DNA of 64,000 nucleotides from Hirschia sp964342355 (GTDB lineage: Bacteria; Pseudomonadota; Alphaproteobacteria; Caulobacterales; Hyphomonadaceae), in contig CAYFFG010000008.1 of assembly GCA_964342355.1 (NCBI GenBank), forward strand, positions 1 through 64,000, written 5' to 3'. The notes beneath the pieces were generated by a model. That model saw only the letters and a list, made by a program, of their open reading frames with translations. It was not told the DNA's origin and searched no databases. A program made the translations under genes and the position numbers. This document shows, one piece after another, positions 1-8,195 of this stretch. How positions within the stretch are numbered: position 1 is the first letter of the stretch; each line of letters opens with the position of its first letter.

Positions 1-55
1 GAACTCTCGGCCTCACCCTTACCAAGGGTGCGCTCTACCACTGAGCTACCGCGGC
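1..55 (-). tRNA. tRNA-Thr (GGT anticodon), 3' end cut by window edge
   Basis: Read on the minus strand, the sequence begins GCCGCGG, followed by a D-arm with TAGCTCAGTGGTAGAGC and an anticodon stem CACCC/GGGTG. The loop TTGGTAA puts GGT at positions 34-36, giving threonine (ACC codons). The T-arm begins with GTTC at the window edge; the rest of the T-arm and the acceptor 3' strand lie outside. The tRNA is transcribed away from murA. Confidence 0.88.
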
Positions 56-136
56 TTCCAAAGTGGGACGAAATCGGTTGAATTTCGTCTGGGACAGCCC
101 GCATAGCCGATATGGTCATTGATGAAAAGAGGGAAG

Positions 137-304
137 ATGGCTATTCCGGTATTCATGACTGATGAAACGTCAAAAAAACGAAACAAACCGGAAGCTGGTT
201 CGAAAGAAGCGCGCTTGGCTGAGGCTTTGCGCGCAAACCTGCGTCGAAGAAAAGCAACCCAGAAAACAGACGCTAAATCATCAGATCCGCGTAAAGACCA
301 TTGA
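137..304 (+). CDS. Small basic conserved protein upstream of murA
   Basis: Codes for about 55 residues, lysine- and arginine-rich. A helical core, KEARLAEALRANLRRRKA, resembles small conserved hypothetical proteins that sit beside murA in alphaproteobacteria. The function is unknown; the basic amphipathic helix could suit nucleic-acid or ribosome contact, but that is a guess. The start is uncertain: ATG at 137 follows an AGAGGG with short spacing, and in-frame ATG codons also occur at 122 and 158. The gene ends 76 bases before murA in the same direction. No signal peptide or membrane segment is visible. Confidence 0.65.
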   Translation: MAIPVFMTDETSKKRNKPEAGSKEARLAEALRANLRRRKATQKTDAKSSDPRKDH

Positions 305-380
305 GCCAACTTGCTCTCACGCGGCATGATATTTTGAATCGCCATGAGAGCGCCACTTTTTAGGGATTTTGTTCCACGCC

Positions 381-1646
381 ATGGATAGTTTACAGATTAC
401 TGGCAATGGCCCTTTAAAGGGTGAAATCGAAATTTCCGGCGCAAAAAACTCTGCGCTCAAGCTAATGGCGGCATGCCTATTAACCGATGAACCGTTGGTT
501 TTGTCGCGCATGCCTAACCTTGCGGATACACGTTTTTTGGCGGACTTACTGGCGTCACTTGGCGTGCAAGTCTACTGGCCAAAACAGGAAAATACCTGTC
601 ATCTCAATGCTGCAGAACTAACATCAACTATCGCTCCCTATGAGCAAGTGCGGAAGATGCGCGCTAGCTTTAATGTATTGGGACCACTGTTGGCGCGTGT
701 TGGACACGCAACGGTCTCATTGCCAGGAGGGTGCGCCATTGGCGCACGCCCGGTGGACCTGCACTTAAATGCCTTTGAGGCGATGGGCGCAGACCTTGTC
801 ATTGAACAGGGGTATGTCAAAGCAGCCGCAATTCGTGGCCTAAAGGGAGCGGATATTACGTTTCCATTTCCATCAGTCGGAGCGACTGAGCACACTATGC
901 TGGCCGCTACGTTAGCAGATGGCGTAACCGTTCTTAGAAATGCTGCCCGCGAACCGGAAATCTCGGATTTGGCAAATTGTCTCAATGTCATGGGGGCAGA
1001 TGTAAAAGGCGCCGGTAGCGACACCATCACGATAACTGGTGTGGAAAAACTCAATGGCGCGAAATACCAGGTGATGGCCGACCGTATTGAAGCGGGGACA
1101 TATGCAATAGCTGTTGCCGCGGCAGGTGGGAATGTTTTGCTGAAAGATGCGCCTAGCGATGCTCTTAAAGCCATGTCGGCGTTATTGAGGAAAGCTGGTA
1201 CGGAAGTCATTGAAGAGGCAGCAGGGCTGCGCATCAAGAGGGGTGGGGGCAGATTGAAGGCAGTTGATGTGGAAACTGCGCCTCACCCTGGTTTTCCTAC
1301 AGATTTGCAAGCCCAATTTATGGCGCTTATGGCGACTGCTGACGGTGTCTCAACAATCCGAGAGAATATTTTTGAAAACCGCTTTATGCACGCTCCCGAA
1401 TTATCAAGACTTGGAGCCGACATAACGGTACGGGGCAAAGAGGCTATCGTAAAAGGTGTTCCCCAACTTAAAGGCGCGCCAGTGATGGCGACTGACCTTC
1501 GTGCATCTGTATCGTTGGTAATTGCTGGTTTAACAGCGGAAGGCGACACAATGGTCAATCGAGTCTATCACTTGGATCGCGGTTTTGAGCGTCTCGAAGA
1601 AAAGCTGGGTGCTTGTGGCGCACTTGTTAAACGTCTTAGAGACTGA
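381..1646 (+). CDS. murA: UDP-N-acetylglucosamine 1-carboxyvinyltransferase
   Basis: First committed step of peptidoglycan synthesis: transfers enolpyruvate from PEP to UDP-GlcNAc in the cytoplasm. The 421-residue product has the family's usual length. It carries the substrate-binding lysine in SGAKNSALKL (about residue 22) and the catalytic cysteine in LPGGCAIGARP (about residue 118), so it should be fosfomycin-sensitive in type rather than a Cys-to-Asp variant. The arginine-rich RPVDLHL loop and a late RASVSLVIAGL block are also present. The ATG at 381 gives the expected MurA N-terminus; an in-frame TTG 12 bases upstream is less likely. It heads a co-directional run with the DUF2948 gene and hisD. 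Confidence 0.97.
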   Translation: MDSLQITGNGPLKGEIEISGAKNSALKLMAACLLTDEPLVLSRMPNLADTRFLADLLASLGVQVYWPKQENTCHLNAAELTSTIAPYEQVRKMRASFNVLGPLLARVGHATVSLPGGCAIGARPVDLHLNAFEAMGADLVIEQGYVKAAAIRGLKGADITFPFPSVGATEHTMLAATLADGVTVLRNAAREPEISDLANCLNVMGADVKGAGSDTITITGVEKLNGAKYQVMADRIEAGTYAIAVAAAGGNVLLKDAPSDALKAMSALLRKAGTEVIEEAAGLRIKRGGGRLKAVDVETAPHPGFPTDLQAQFMALMATADGVSTIRENIFENRFMHAPELSRLGADITVRGKEAIVKGVPQLKGAPVMATDLRASVSLVIAGLTAEGDTMVNRVYHLDRGFERLEEKLGACGALVKRLRD

Positions 1647-1685
1647 TTTTCTTTCCAAATATGGTATTCGTTGGCGCTATATATA

Positions 1686-2135
1686 ATGCGTAAGCCATCT
1701 CCCTTGAAGTTGAATGCGACCAGTGAAGAGGATCTGGAAACGATTTCGGCTGCGTGTCAGGATGCCATCATTCAACCAAAAGATTTTCGGTACTTTAAGC
1801 GAGCGCGCAGATTTACTGTTGAAATGAACCGGTTTCACTGGGAAGTGGCGGGGCTACGCAAGCCATACTTTCGTTCTAGATCAGTGTTGGGGGTAGACTT
1901 TGTGACAAGGGTGCAAAGTCGCGGAATGCCAGATAAGTATGGCGAAGTTCCGGCACAGTTACTTGCGATCCAGTTTGAGAAAGCGCAAGAGCCCCCTTCT
2001 GGCGTCTTCACCATGTTGTATGCTGGAGGTGGTGAAGTCAGACTCGAAGTTGAATGTGTTGACTTAACGCTGCTAGATTCTAACCAAATATGGCCGACAT
2101 CTCGTCGTCCCGATCATCAAAGGATTTTTCGCTAA
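1686..2135 (+). CDS. DUF2948 family protein
   Basis: About 149 residues, cytoplasmic, no signal or membrane segment. The pattern of an N-terminal SEEDLETISAACQDAI stretch, a central RRFTVEMNRFHWE and a C-terminal VDLTLLD matches the DUF2948 family, typically encoded between murA and hisD in alphaproteobacteria. No biochemical function is established. The stop TAA overlaps the hisD start (TAATG), so the two are probably translationally coupled. ATG at 1686 is preferred over a TTG at 1671; neither has a strong ribosome binding site. Confidence 0.85.
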   Translation: MRKPSPLKLNATSEEDLETISAACQDAIIQPKDFRYFKRARRFTVEMNRFHWEVAGLRKPYFRSRSVLGVDFVTRVQSRGMPDKYGEVPAQLLAIQFEKAQEPPSGVFTMLYAGGGEVRLEVECVDLTLLDSNQIWPTSRRPDHQRIFR

Positions 2136-3430
2136 TGGCGCGCTGGTTCAAAATTGAAACAAATGACGCGCTGCAGGAATTCAAGCGTTTTTTGAAAGAG
2201 CCTCGCGGTGGTGGCGCTGGCGATGTGAGCGTTGCTCAAAAGATAGTCGATGATGTTAAGGCGCGTGGTGGTGAAGCAGTTGCAGAGTACACAAAGAAGT
2301 TCGACCGACTGATAGTAGATGCGCAGATGCTGGCATCTCCGAAAGTGGACTTGGATGCTTTGGCTGAGCAATGTCCATCGAAGGTGCGCCATGCAATTGA
2401 GTTTGCAGCTGAACGGATTGAGGCATATCACAGTGCGCAAATTCCATCTGATCACCGCTTCGTTGATCAATCGGGTGTTGATCTAGGATGGAGATGGACT
2501 CCGATTTCAGCTGTTGGGCTTTATGTGCCTGGCGGGCGCGCAAGCTATCCTAGTTCCGTTTTAATGAACGCAGTCCCAGCCAAGGTCGCGGGTGTCGAAC
2601 GAATGGTGATGGTGGCGCCTGCGCCGGATGGTGATCTTAATCCTGCCGTCGCGTTTGCGGCTAAAGTGGCTGGTGTTACAGAGTTTTATCCCATTGGTGG
2701 TGCGCAAGCGGTCGCTGCTCTTGCATATGGAGCGGGCAAGCTGGAAGCCGTAGATAAAATCGTTGGCCCTGGAAACGCATTTGTAGCCGCAGCAAAACGT
2801 ATCGTATTCGGTGATGTCGGAATTGATACGATCGCGGGACCATCGGAGATTTGCGTTGTAGCTGATTCGGATAACAACCCAGACTGGATTGCGGCGGATT
2901 TGCTATCTCAGGCTGAACACGATCCTGCGGCTCAGTCGATTTTAATTACAGATGATGCCAGCTTTGCACTTGCTGTTGAGGAGGCCGTTCAACGCCAGAT
3001 TGGATTACTTGCAACCGCTGAGTCCGCAAAGGTTTCCTGGAAAAAACATGGAGCCATTGTCGTTTCTGAAGAAGATTTGTTTCCTGAATTGGTCGACTTG
3101 ATTGCACCAGAGCACGTTGAATTAGCGACAAAAAATCCAGAAAGCCTCGTTGCGGCGATCAAACACGCTGGCGCGATGTTTGTTGGTCGTTTTGCGCCAG
3201 AAGCGCTTGGAGACTATGTGACTGGATCTAACCATGTCCTTCCTACATCAGGTGCGGCAAGGTTTTCATCAGGTTTATCTGTCATTGATTTCATGAAACG
3301 CACGTCGATTCAGCGTATCAGTGTTGATGCATTTAATGCTTTAGCTAATGCTGCTGAGACTTTGGCAATTGCTGAAGGTTTGCCAGCGCACGCAAAATCG
3401 GTGTCGATAAGAACAAATTCCGGCGGGTAG
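2135..3430 (+). CDS. hisD: Histidinol dehydrogenase
   Basis: Catalyses the last two steps of histidine synthesis: zinc-dependent, NAD-linked four-electron oxidation of L-histidinol to L-histidine. The 431-residue product has the normal family length. Visible motifs are GPGNAFVAAAKR (NAD region), the zinc-site glutamine and histidine in LLSQAEHDP, the catalytic Glu-His pair in IAPEHVEL, and a C-terminal GSNHVLPTSGAARF. The ATG is embedded in the stop of the upstream DUF2948 gene; the longer open frame from 2090 is not needed. Other his genes are not in this window. Confidence 0.97.
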   Translation: MARWFKIETNDALQEFKRFLKEPRGGGAGDVSVAQKIVDDVKARGGEAVAEYTKKFDRLIVDAQMLASPKVDLDALAEQCPSKVRHAIEFAAERIEAYHSAQIPSDHRFVDQSGVDLGWRWTPISAVGLYVPGGRASYPSSVLMNAVPAKVAGVERMVMVAPAPDGDLNPAVAFAAKVAGVTEFYPIGGAQAVAALAYGAGKLEAVDKIVGPGNAFVAAAKRIVFGDVGIDTIAGPSEICVVADSDNNPDWIAADLLSQAEHDPAAQSILITDDASFALAVEEAVQRQIGLLATAESAKVSWKKHGAIVVSEEDLFPELVDLIAPEHVELATKNPESLVAAIKHAGAMFVGRFAPEALGDYVTGSNHVLPTSGAARFSSGLSVIDFMKRTSIQRISVDAFNALANAAETLAIAEGLPAHAKSVSIRTNSGG

Positions 3431-3434
3431 CCCG

Positions 3435-3917
3435 ATGGATGACAGCAACAGGATCGCTGCTATTGAAATTGACGATGAAACGCTTGCGGCTGCCGGGCCA
3501 GACGCAGAGCATGAGCGTCGTGTGGCAATTTTTGATCTGATTGAAGATAATTATTTTCAAGTCGATGGAGAAAACAGCGGGCCTTACAATGTTCGTTTGT
3601 CGCTTCAGGATCAAAAATTAGTATTCGCGATAGCGTCTCAGAACAGTTTGCCTGTGAAAACGATCATAATGTCTCTGATGCCATTCAAGCGCGTGATCAA
3701 AGACTACTTTCACATCTGTCAAAGTTATCATGATGCCATTCGCTCAGCTTCGCCTGTTCAGATTGAGGCGATCGATATGGGGCGTAGGGGATTGCACAAT
3801 GAAGGCTCAGAGCTTTTGGAGCAGCGCCTGAAAGACAAAGTTACGATTGATTTTGATACTTCTAGGCGCCTGTTCACGCTGGTATGCGCGCTCCATCAAA
3901 AGGGCGGACCAGTGTGA
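3435..3917 (+). CDS. UPF0262 family protein
   Basis: 160 residues, acidic at the N-terminus (IAAIEIDDETL), with RVAIFDLIEDNYF and GPYNVRLSLQD motifs typical of the UPF0262 family, which is largely restricted to alphaproteobacteria. No function is known. It starts 4 bases after hisD and its stop TGA overlaps the likely GTG start of the phosphatase-like gene downstream, so it sits in the same transcription unit. No catalytic motif or signal peptide is seen. Confidence 0.88.
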   Translation: MDDSNRIAAIEIDDETLAAAGPDAEHERRVAIFDLIEDNYFQVDGENSGPYNVRLSLQDQKLVFAIASQNSLPVKTIIMSLMPFKRVIKDYFHICQSYHDAIRSASPVQIEAIDMGRRGLHNEGSELLEQRLKDKVTIDFDTSRRLFTLVCALHQKGGPV

Positions 3918-4363
3918 ACAACACGGATGTTTTGATTCAGTCCGTATTATTTGTCTGTAGCTACAACGCTGTTCGGTCACCGATGGCGGCAGAAATGCTC
4001 AGATGGCGAAGTGGTGGGAAACTTTATGTACGCTCGTGTGGCGTGCAGGAGGGCGGAGAAACGGATGTTTTTGCTAATGAGGTAATGAAGGAGCTTGGCC
4101 TCGATATCTCAGGTCATGTTCCTGTTCTTTTTAAAGACCTCGATGATGGCGCGTTTGACCTGATTGTTGCGATGTCACCTGATGCAATGCATCACATGAA
4201 AGCAGAAACTCGCACAGAATCGGTGGACATTGAGTACTGGCCGACTTACGACGCCACAGTTGAACGTGGATCACGGGATCACAGATTAAGCGCTTATCGT
4301 GAAGTCCGTGAACAAATTGATCAAAAAATTAAAAAGCGATTCCACTCGTTGATGACGTTTTAG
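3914..4363 (+). CDS. Low-molecular-weight protein tyrosine phosphatase / ArsC-like protein
   Basis: About 149 residues with the phosphate-binding loop C-x5-R-S near the N-terminus: VLFVCSYNAVRSPMAAEML. This is the fold shared by LMW tyrosine phosphatases and thioredoxin-type arsenate reductases. The loop lacks the second cysteine of classical LMW-PTPs (CxGNxCRS), and the usual acid-loop Asp-Pro is replaced by a WPTYDAT stretch. A phosphatase is the default, but substrate and activity are uncertain. The GTG at 3914 overlaps the TGA of the UPF0262 gene and is preceded by AGGGCGG; an ATG at 3884 inside that gene is the alternative. It is followed 59 bases later by infA. Confidence 0.82.
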   Translation: MNNTDVLIQSVLFVCSYNAVRSPMAAEMLRWRSGGKLYVRSCGVQEGGETDVFANEVMKELGLDISGHVPVLFKDLDDGAFDLIVAMSPDAMHHMKAETRTESVDIEYWPTYDATVERGSRDHRLSAYREVREQIDQKIKKRFHSLMTF

Positions 4364-4422
4364 AGAAACAGTCTATATGTAGTGTGCGAACACTTGGGAT
4401 CGCGTAGCCAATTGAGGAGTGC

Positions 4423-4641
4423 ATGGCGAAAGAAGAATTATTAGAGTTTTCCGGTACGATTGTTGAATTGCTTCCAAACGCAACTTTCCGGGTCAAACTA
4501 GAAAACGATCATGAGATCGTAGCGCATACTGCAGGAAAGATGCGCAAGAACCGTATTCGTGTGCTCACGGGCGATAAAGTGCTAGTTGAGATGACACCTT
4601 ATGACCTAACTAAAGGTCGTATCACCTACCGGTTCAAGTAG
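4423..4641 (+). CDS. infA: Translation initiation factor IF-1
   Basis: A 72-residue single OB-fold (S1-like) protein, the universal length of IF-1. It binds the ribosomal A site on the 30S subunit with IF-2 and IF-3. Hallmarks are the MAKEELLEFSGTIVELLPNA start, HTAGKMRKNRIRVLTGD and the PYDLTKGRITYRFK end. A clear TGAGGAG ribosome binding site lies 5-6 bases before the ATG. It is followed by maf 27 bases downstream. Confidence 0.98.
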   Translation: MAKEELLEFSGTIVELLPNATFRVKLENDHEIVAHTAGKMRKNRIRVLTGDKVLVEMTPYDLTKGRITYRFK

Positions 4642-4668
4642 GTTGATTAGGCGAAGGCTGGCGTAACG

Positions 4669-5286
4669 ATGTCGTGTGTTCCGCCTAAGCTAGTCTTGGC
4701 TAGCGCAAGCCCAAGGCGAAAAGATTTGCTTGGACAAATTGGCATCATTCCAGATGTCATTTGCCCGGCAGACATTGATGAAACACCTGAAAAGCAGGAA
4801 TTACCGCGAAAGCTCGCTTTGCGTCTGGCGCAAGGTAAGTGTGGTGTCGTGGCGGAGCAACATCCTGAGAGCTTTGTGATAGCAGCTGATACAGTTGTGG
4901 CAGTTGGGAAAAGATGTTTACCCAAGGCGGAAGCTATCGAGCAGGCGAGAGACTGCCTTAAGTTGATTGCTGGCCGTACGCACACGGTTTACACAGGGCT
5001 TGTTGTTGCAGGGCCTGGAGGGTTGCAAGTTTCCCGAGTTATTGTCAGTCGGGTTGTGTTTAAGCGCCTGAGTCAGTGGGAAACAGACCTCTATCTTAAA
5101 AGCGGAGATTGGAAGGGTAAAGCCGGAGGATATGCCATCCAAGGGCTAGCAGCTGCATTTGTCAGCGAAATTTCTGGGTCTTATTCGTCAGTCGTCGGGT
5201 TGCCGTTATTTGAAACAGCTAATCTGTTGCGCGGGCTCGGCTATCACTGGCAACCGGAAAAAGAGGAAACGGACGCCGAAGCATGA
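4669..5286 (+). CDS. maf: Maf family nucleoside triphosphate pyrophosphatase
   Basis: 205 residues. Maf proteins hydrolyse non-canonical or excess nucleoside triphosphates to monophosphates and have been linked to septum inhibition. The sequence shows the N-terminal signature LVLASASPRRKDLLGQIG, the acidic metal-binding DIDETPEK segment, IAADTVVAV with the catalytic aspartate, and KAGGYAIQGLAAAFV near the C-terminus. Its stop overlaps the ATG of the RNase E/G-type gene by four bases, indicating co-translation. Substrate preference (dTTP/UTP versus m7GTP types) is not assigned. Confidence 0.93.
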   Translation: MSCVPPKLVLASASPRRKDLLGQIGIIPDVICPADIDETPEKQELPRKLALRLAQGKCGVVAEQHPESFVIAADTVVAVGKRCLPKAEAIEQARDCLKLIAGRTHTVYTGLVVAGPGGLQVSRVIVSRVVFKRLSQWETDLYLKSGDWKGKAGGYAIQGLAAAFVSEISGSYSSVVGLPLFETANLLRGLGYHWQPEKEETDAEA

Positions 5287-6368
5287 CTGGGGCGGTCGAA
5301 CAGTTATGCGCTATTGAATACACAGATGAGGCGGTCGGTTTTACCCGGCGTGTTTTGACCCTTGAGGATGCAAGCCCCTTTCAATTGACAGTCAATTACG
5401 CGTCGCAGTCTGGTGTTTCCCCCGCATTAGGGGATGTTTACTTGGCGCGACTGAAAAAAAGGGCCCCCGGTAACGAAGGGTGGTTTGCTGACCTAGGGGA
5501 AGGTCGAGAAGCCTTTGTGCAATCAAAAGCAAAACACACTGAGGGCGAACTTGTGCCGGTTAGGATCAAATCCGAAGCGCATAGCGATAAACTGGCGACA
5601 GCACGGTGCGTCAGTATCTCTGAGACATTGGCAAGCAGTTTAGCTGCGCCGGGACGTATTGATGACGCTGGTGGCGATCAAACTGAGGGCGGCGCCCAAA
5701 TTCTCCAGTCAGTTACGGGAAGGCGAGCGCAAGAAGTTGCTGAAGATGCGATAGACCAGGTTTTGTCAAAGACCTACATATCAGCCGCTGGGGTGGAGAT
5801 TCACATCGAACCAACGCGGGCGCTCGTTTCGGTCGATGTGGACTACGGGGGACGCAAATCAGGTGGGAGCCGTGATCATGATGCGCTGCAAGTCAATTTG
5901 GATGCCGCATATCATGTGGCGCGCTTGCTTTGCCTAAAGCAATTGTCGGGTCTCATAGTGATAGATTTCCTCAAAATGCGAGACAGGGATAAACAGCGCG
6001 CTGTTGCGGATAGATTCAAATCAGCGTTAGAGCGTTTTATGGGGCGTCGATGCGATTTCGCTCCAATGTCTAAATTTGGTTTGCTGGAGCTCAGTGTTGC
6101 GCGGCGTCGCGCGCCTGTGGCTGAAGTGATAACAAATGTTGATATTCATGAGCGGCAGTCGCTTGATATGCTCAATACGTTGATCCGAACAGCGGAAAGC
6201 GAGCGCGCTGAGAAATTTGAAATCACAGTAGGTGAGCCGATTTGGAGCTGGCTTCAAAGAGGGTGCATACCTTGGAGAGAAGATGTTATTCAACGCATCG
6301 GTCCAAGGTTTAAAGTCGTGCTAGGCGATACGTTGGCGAATGATCCTTACATCATAAGGAAGGTTTGA
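5283..6368 (+). CDS. Ribonuclease E/G family protein (short, no Zn-link)
   Basis: 361 residues, shorter than E. coli RNase G. An N-terminal S1-like region (about 35-110) is followed by the RNase H-like/DNase I-like catalytic part. The two magnesium-binding aspartates of RNase E (D303 and D346) have counterparts in LVSVDVDYGG (D185) and LIVIDFLKM (D228). The CPxC zinc-link that joins RNase E/G protomers is absent: the sequence goes from RRRAPVAEVIT to the C-terminus without the cysteine pair. It overlaps maf (ATGA) and is immediately followed by yacG, a conserved alphaproteobacterial arrangement. Role in rRNA or mRNA processing is inferred from the family only. Confidence 0.87.
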   Translation: MTGAVEQLCAIEYTDEAVGFTRRVLTLEDASPFQLTVNYASQSGVSPALGDVYLARLKKRAPGNEGWFADLGEGREAFVQSKAKHTEGELVPVRIKSEAHSDKLATARCVSISETLASSLAAPGRIDDAGGDQTEGGAQILQSVTGRRAQEVAEDAIDQVLSKTYISAAGVEIHIEPTRALVSVDVDYGGRKSGGSRDHDALQVNLDAAYHVARLLCLKQLSGLIVIDFLKMRDRDKQRAVADRFKSALERFMGRRCDFAPMSKFGLLELSVARRRAPVAEVITNVDIHERQSLDMLNTLIRTAESERAEKFEITVGEPIWSWLQRGCIPWREDVIQRIGPRFKVVLGDTLANDPYIIRKV

Positions 6369-6369
6369 A

Positions 6370-6558
6370 ATGGCAAATTCAAAGTGCCCCGTTTGTGAAA
6401 AGCAGCTTGTTTCAGAAACATTCGTCCCTTTTTGCAGTCAAAGATGCGCAAATGTGGATTTATCACGTTGGTTGAATGGAGCTTACACCATTCCGGGAGA
6501 AGCGTTGGATCAGGCTGAAAGTGCACCATCTTACGCCTCAAAAAGCTTTGAGGATTAA
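6370..6558 (+). CDS. yacG: DNA gyrase inhibitor YacG (zinc protein)
   Basis: 62 residues with a treble-clef zinc site: CPVCEK near the N-terminus and FCSQRCANVDLSRWLNG, then a disordered acidic tail. E. coli YacG binds GyrB and inhibits gyrase. The gene begins one base after the RNase E/G-like gene ends and is last in the run before tRNA-Phe. Length and four-cysteine spacing match the family. Confidence 0.93.
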   Translation: MANSKCPVCEKQLVSETFVPFCSQRCANVDLSRWLNGAYTIPGEALDQAESAPSYASKSFED

Positions 6559-6633
6559 AGTTACAAATTGTATGTAGACAGGCATGAATTGCTCGCCTAT
6601 ACATCGCGGCTCTTAAAACGCACATGGTGCTCC

Positions 6634-6708
6634 GCCCGGGTAGCTCAGGGGTAGAGCAGCGGATTGAAAATCCGCGTGTCGGTGGTTCGATTCCGCCCCC
6701 GGGCACCA
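6634..6708 (+). tRNA. tRNA-Phe (GAA anticodon)
   Basis: A full cloverleaf can be folded: acceptor GCCCGGG pairs with CCCGGGC, the D-arm contains TAGCTCAGGGGTAGAGC, and the anticodon loop TTGAAAA has GAA. The T-arm is GGTGG-TTCGATT-CCGCC and the CCA end is encoded. Decodes UUC/UUU. It lies between yacG and the convergent TetR gene. Confidence 0.96.
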
Positions 6709-6742
6709 TTTTCTGCATGTTTCTATACGGTCAGTATGCTGT

Positions 6743-7999
6743 TCATTCTACGAACAGTGCGCGAATGATGTTTTCTCCGACCGCTTGTAGTTTGGATTCC
6801 TGACTAGAGAACATGGCAGGATTTTCACAATATTCGAGCAACCAGACTTGCTGCAGGACCATAGAATAGATCTGAGCGTCGAGCCGGCTCAGCTCGCCCC
6901 GGAAATTCTTCAAGCCACCGAGCATACACATGGATGACGTTCCTGTGTTTGCTAACATTCCGCGTGCAATGACGCTGGCGCTTTCCTGTTTAGATGCAGA
7001 CAGCAAGAGGCCGATCAACGCTATCGCCTCTCTAAAAGATTGCCTGTGTGAGGTTTCGTCGCGGTCGACGCGCGGTGCGGTCAGCTCTTCGACGCTGAGG
7101 GAGTTTGCCGGAATGTCCAAGGGAACAGATCGCGTCCGGATACGAGTATAAATTTCCCGGTATGCCGCATCAAGAAAGGCTTCTTTTGATTTGAAGAAAT
7201 GTTGAGCGGAAGACACGGATGCGCCTGCATTCCTTGCAATTGTCCGATACGTAATTGCGTCAGCGCCTTCACTCATGATCACTTCAACGGATGCTTTAAG
7301 AATTTTAAGTGCTGTAGGATGTGTTAGGTCCATCCCGGACTCCAGTTTTGTCAGCTTTTCACTGGCAAGCTGGCGAAATGCGTTGTCTGACGCAGATTGA
7401 GGCGCAGAGCCAAGAAGGCGTTCTTGAAACCGAGTAACGAGAGCCAGCGCCCATGCGTCAAAGTCATTAGAGCCGTGGTGAATAACGTAGCCAAACTGAA
7501 GGGCGTGGGAAAAGGCGAGAAGGGCGTTCGCATCCAGATGTGTAAGCTTGGTTCGCTGGATCAGTTTTTGCAGAAAAGAGCGTTCTGCTTTAATAGTCTG
7601 GATATCTGGCACTTCCAGAAAATTACGCGCCCTACGAATGAGCGTGTGCACGTGCGAATACGCGGCGCCGGGAAGGGTTTTCGTTATATCACGTGTGGTG
7701 GTGAACAAGATTCCTGAAAAATCTTCTTGAGCGAGCGCAAGTTCATCAAGGCGCTGGGACCAGTCTAGCCAATATTTGGCTTTGAGGTCGTCACCAAAGG
7801 TATTTGCATGGGACACAAGCTCATCAATAGAGCCAAAATGATAGTTAATACTCGCCGCAGATGCTCCGGCACGTTCGGCAACGTTTCTGGCGGTTAGCGC
7901 AGGCGCACCATGTGACGCGCAAAGGTCTAGTACGCCTTCTATAAGAGCTCTTTTGGCAGGATCAAAAATAAACTTAGATTGGTACAATAGTTCAGTCAT
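6743..7999 (-). CDS. Tandem TetR-family regulator with two DNA-binding domains
   Basis: 418 residues, about twice a normal TetR protein. Two separate N-terminal-type TetR helix-turn-helix units are visible: residues about 15-62 (ALTARNVAERAGASAASINYHFGS) and about 229-277 (ITYRTIARNAGASVSSAQHFFKSK). Each is followed by an all-helical ligand-domain-like segment. It looks like a fused pair of TetR repressors, so one chain could bind an operator as a pseudo-dimer. It is divergent from the TonB receptor at 8196 with about 196 bases between, so it probably regulates that gene and itself. The ligand is unknown. Confidence 0.88.
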   Translation of the reverse strand: MTELLYQSKFIFDPAKRALIEGVLDLCASHGAPALTARNVAERAGASAASINYHFGSIDELVSHANTFGDDLKAKYWLDWSQRLDELALAQEDFSGILFTTTRDITKTLPGAAYSHVHTLIRRARNFLEVPDIQTIKAERSFLQKLIQRTKLTHLDANALLAFSHALQFGYVIHHGSNDFDAWALALVTRFQERLLGSAPQSASDNAFRQLASEKLTKLESGMDLTHPTALKILKASVEVIMSEGADAITYRTIARNAGASVSSAQHFFKSKEAFLDAAYREIYTRIRTRSVPLDIPANSLSVEELTAPRVDRDETSHRQSFREAIALIGLLLSASKQESASVIARGMLANTGTSSMCMLGGLKNFRGELSRLDAQIYSMVLQQVWLLEYCENPAMFSSQESKLQAVGENIIRALFVE

Positions 8000-8138
8000 A
8001 GGATGATAGGCTGTGTGGTTGAGAGAGAGCTAATCGCCTGTATTACTCTTGGAATATAGCGAATAAGCTGCGGTTTCGCGACAGTGATTTATCAATTTTA
8101 TCGAGGGTAGCGTGTTCGTGTCATAAAAAATTCATTTG

Positions 8139-8150
8139 GTACAAGTGTAC
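8139..8150. promoter_or_regulatory. Candidate operator palindrome GTACA-AG-TGTAC
   Basis: A 5-base perfect inverted repeat with a 2-base centre lies in the divergent region between the TetR and TonB receptor genes. The half-site context TTGGTACAA recurs at 7979-7987, just inside the TetR coding start. The position suits autoregulation plus control of the receptor, but the repeat is short and could occur by chance. Confidence 0.3.
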
Positions 8151-8195
8151 AGTCCTCGTATGTGTCCCTGCGAAAAATCCGGTCAGGAGGGGTTC

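Noticed and set aside
638..1237. 199-codon minus-strand frame inside murA
   Set aside because: Antisense shadow of murA with no family resemblance.
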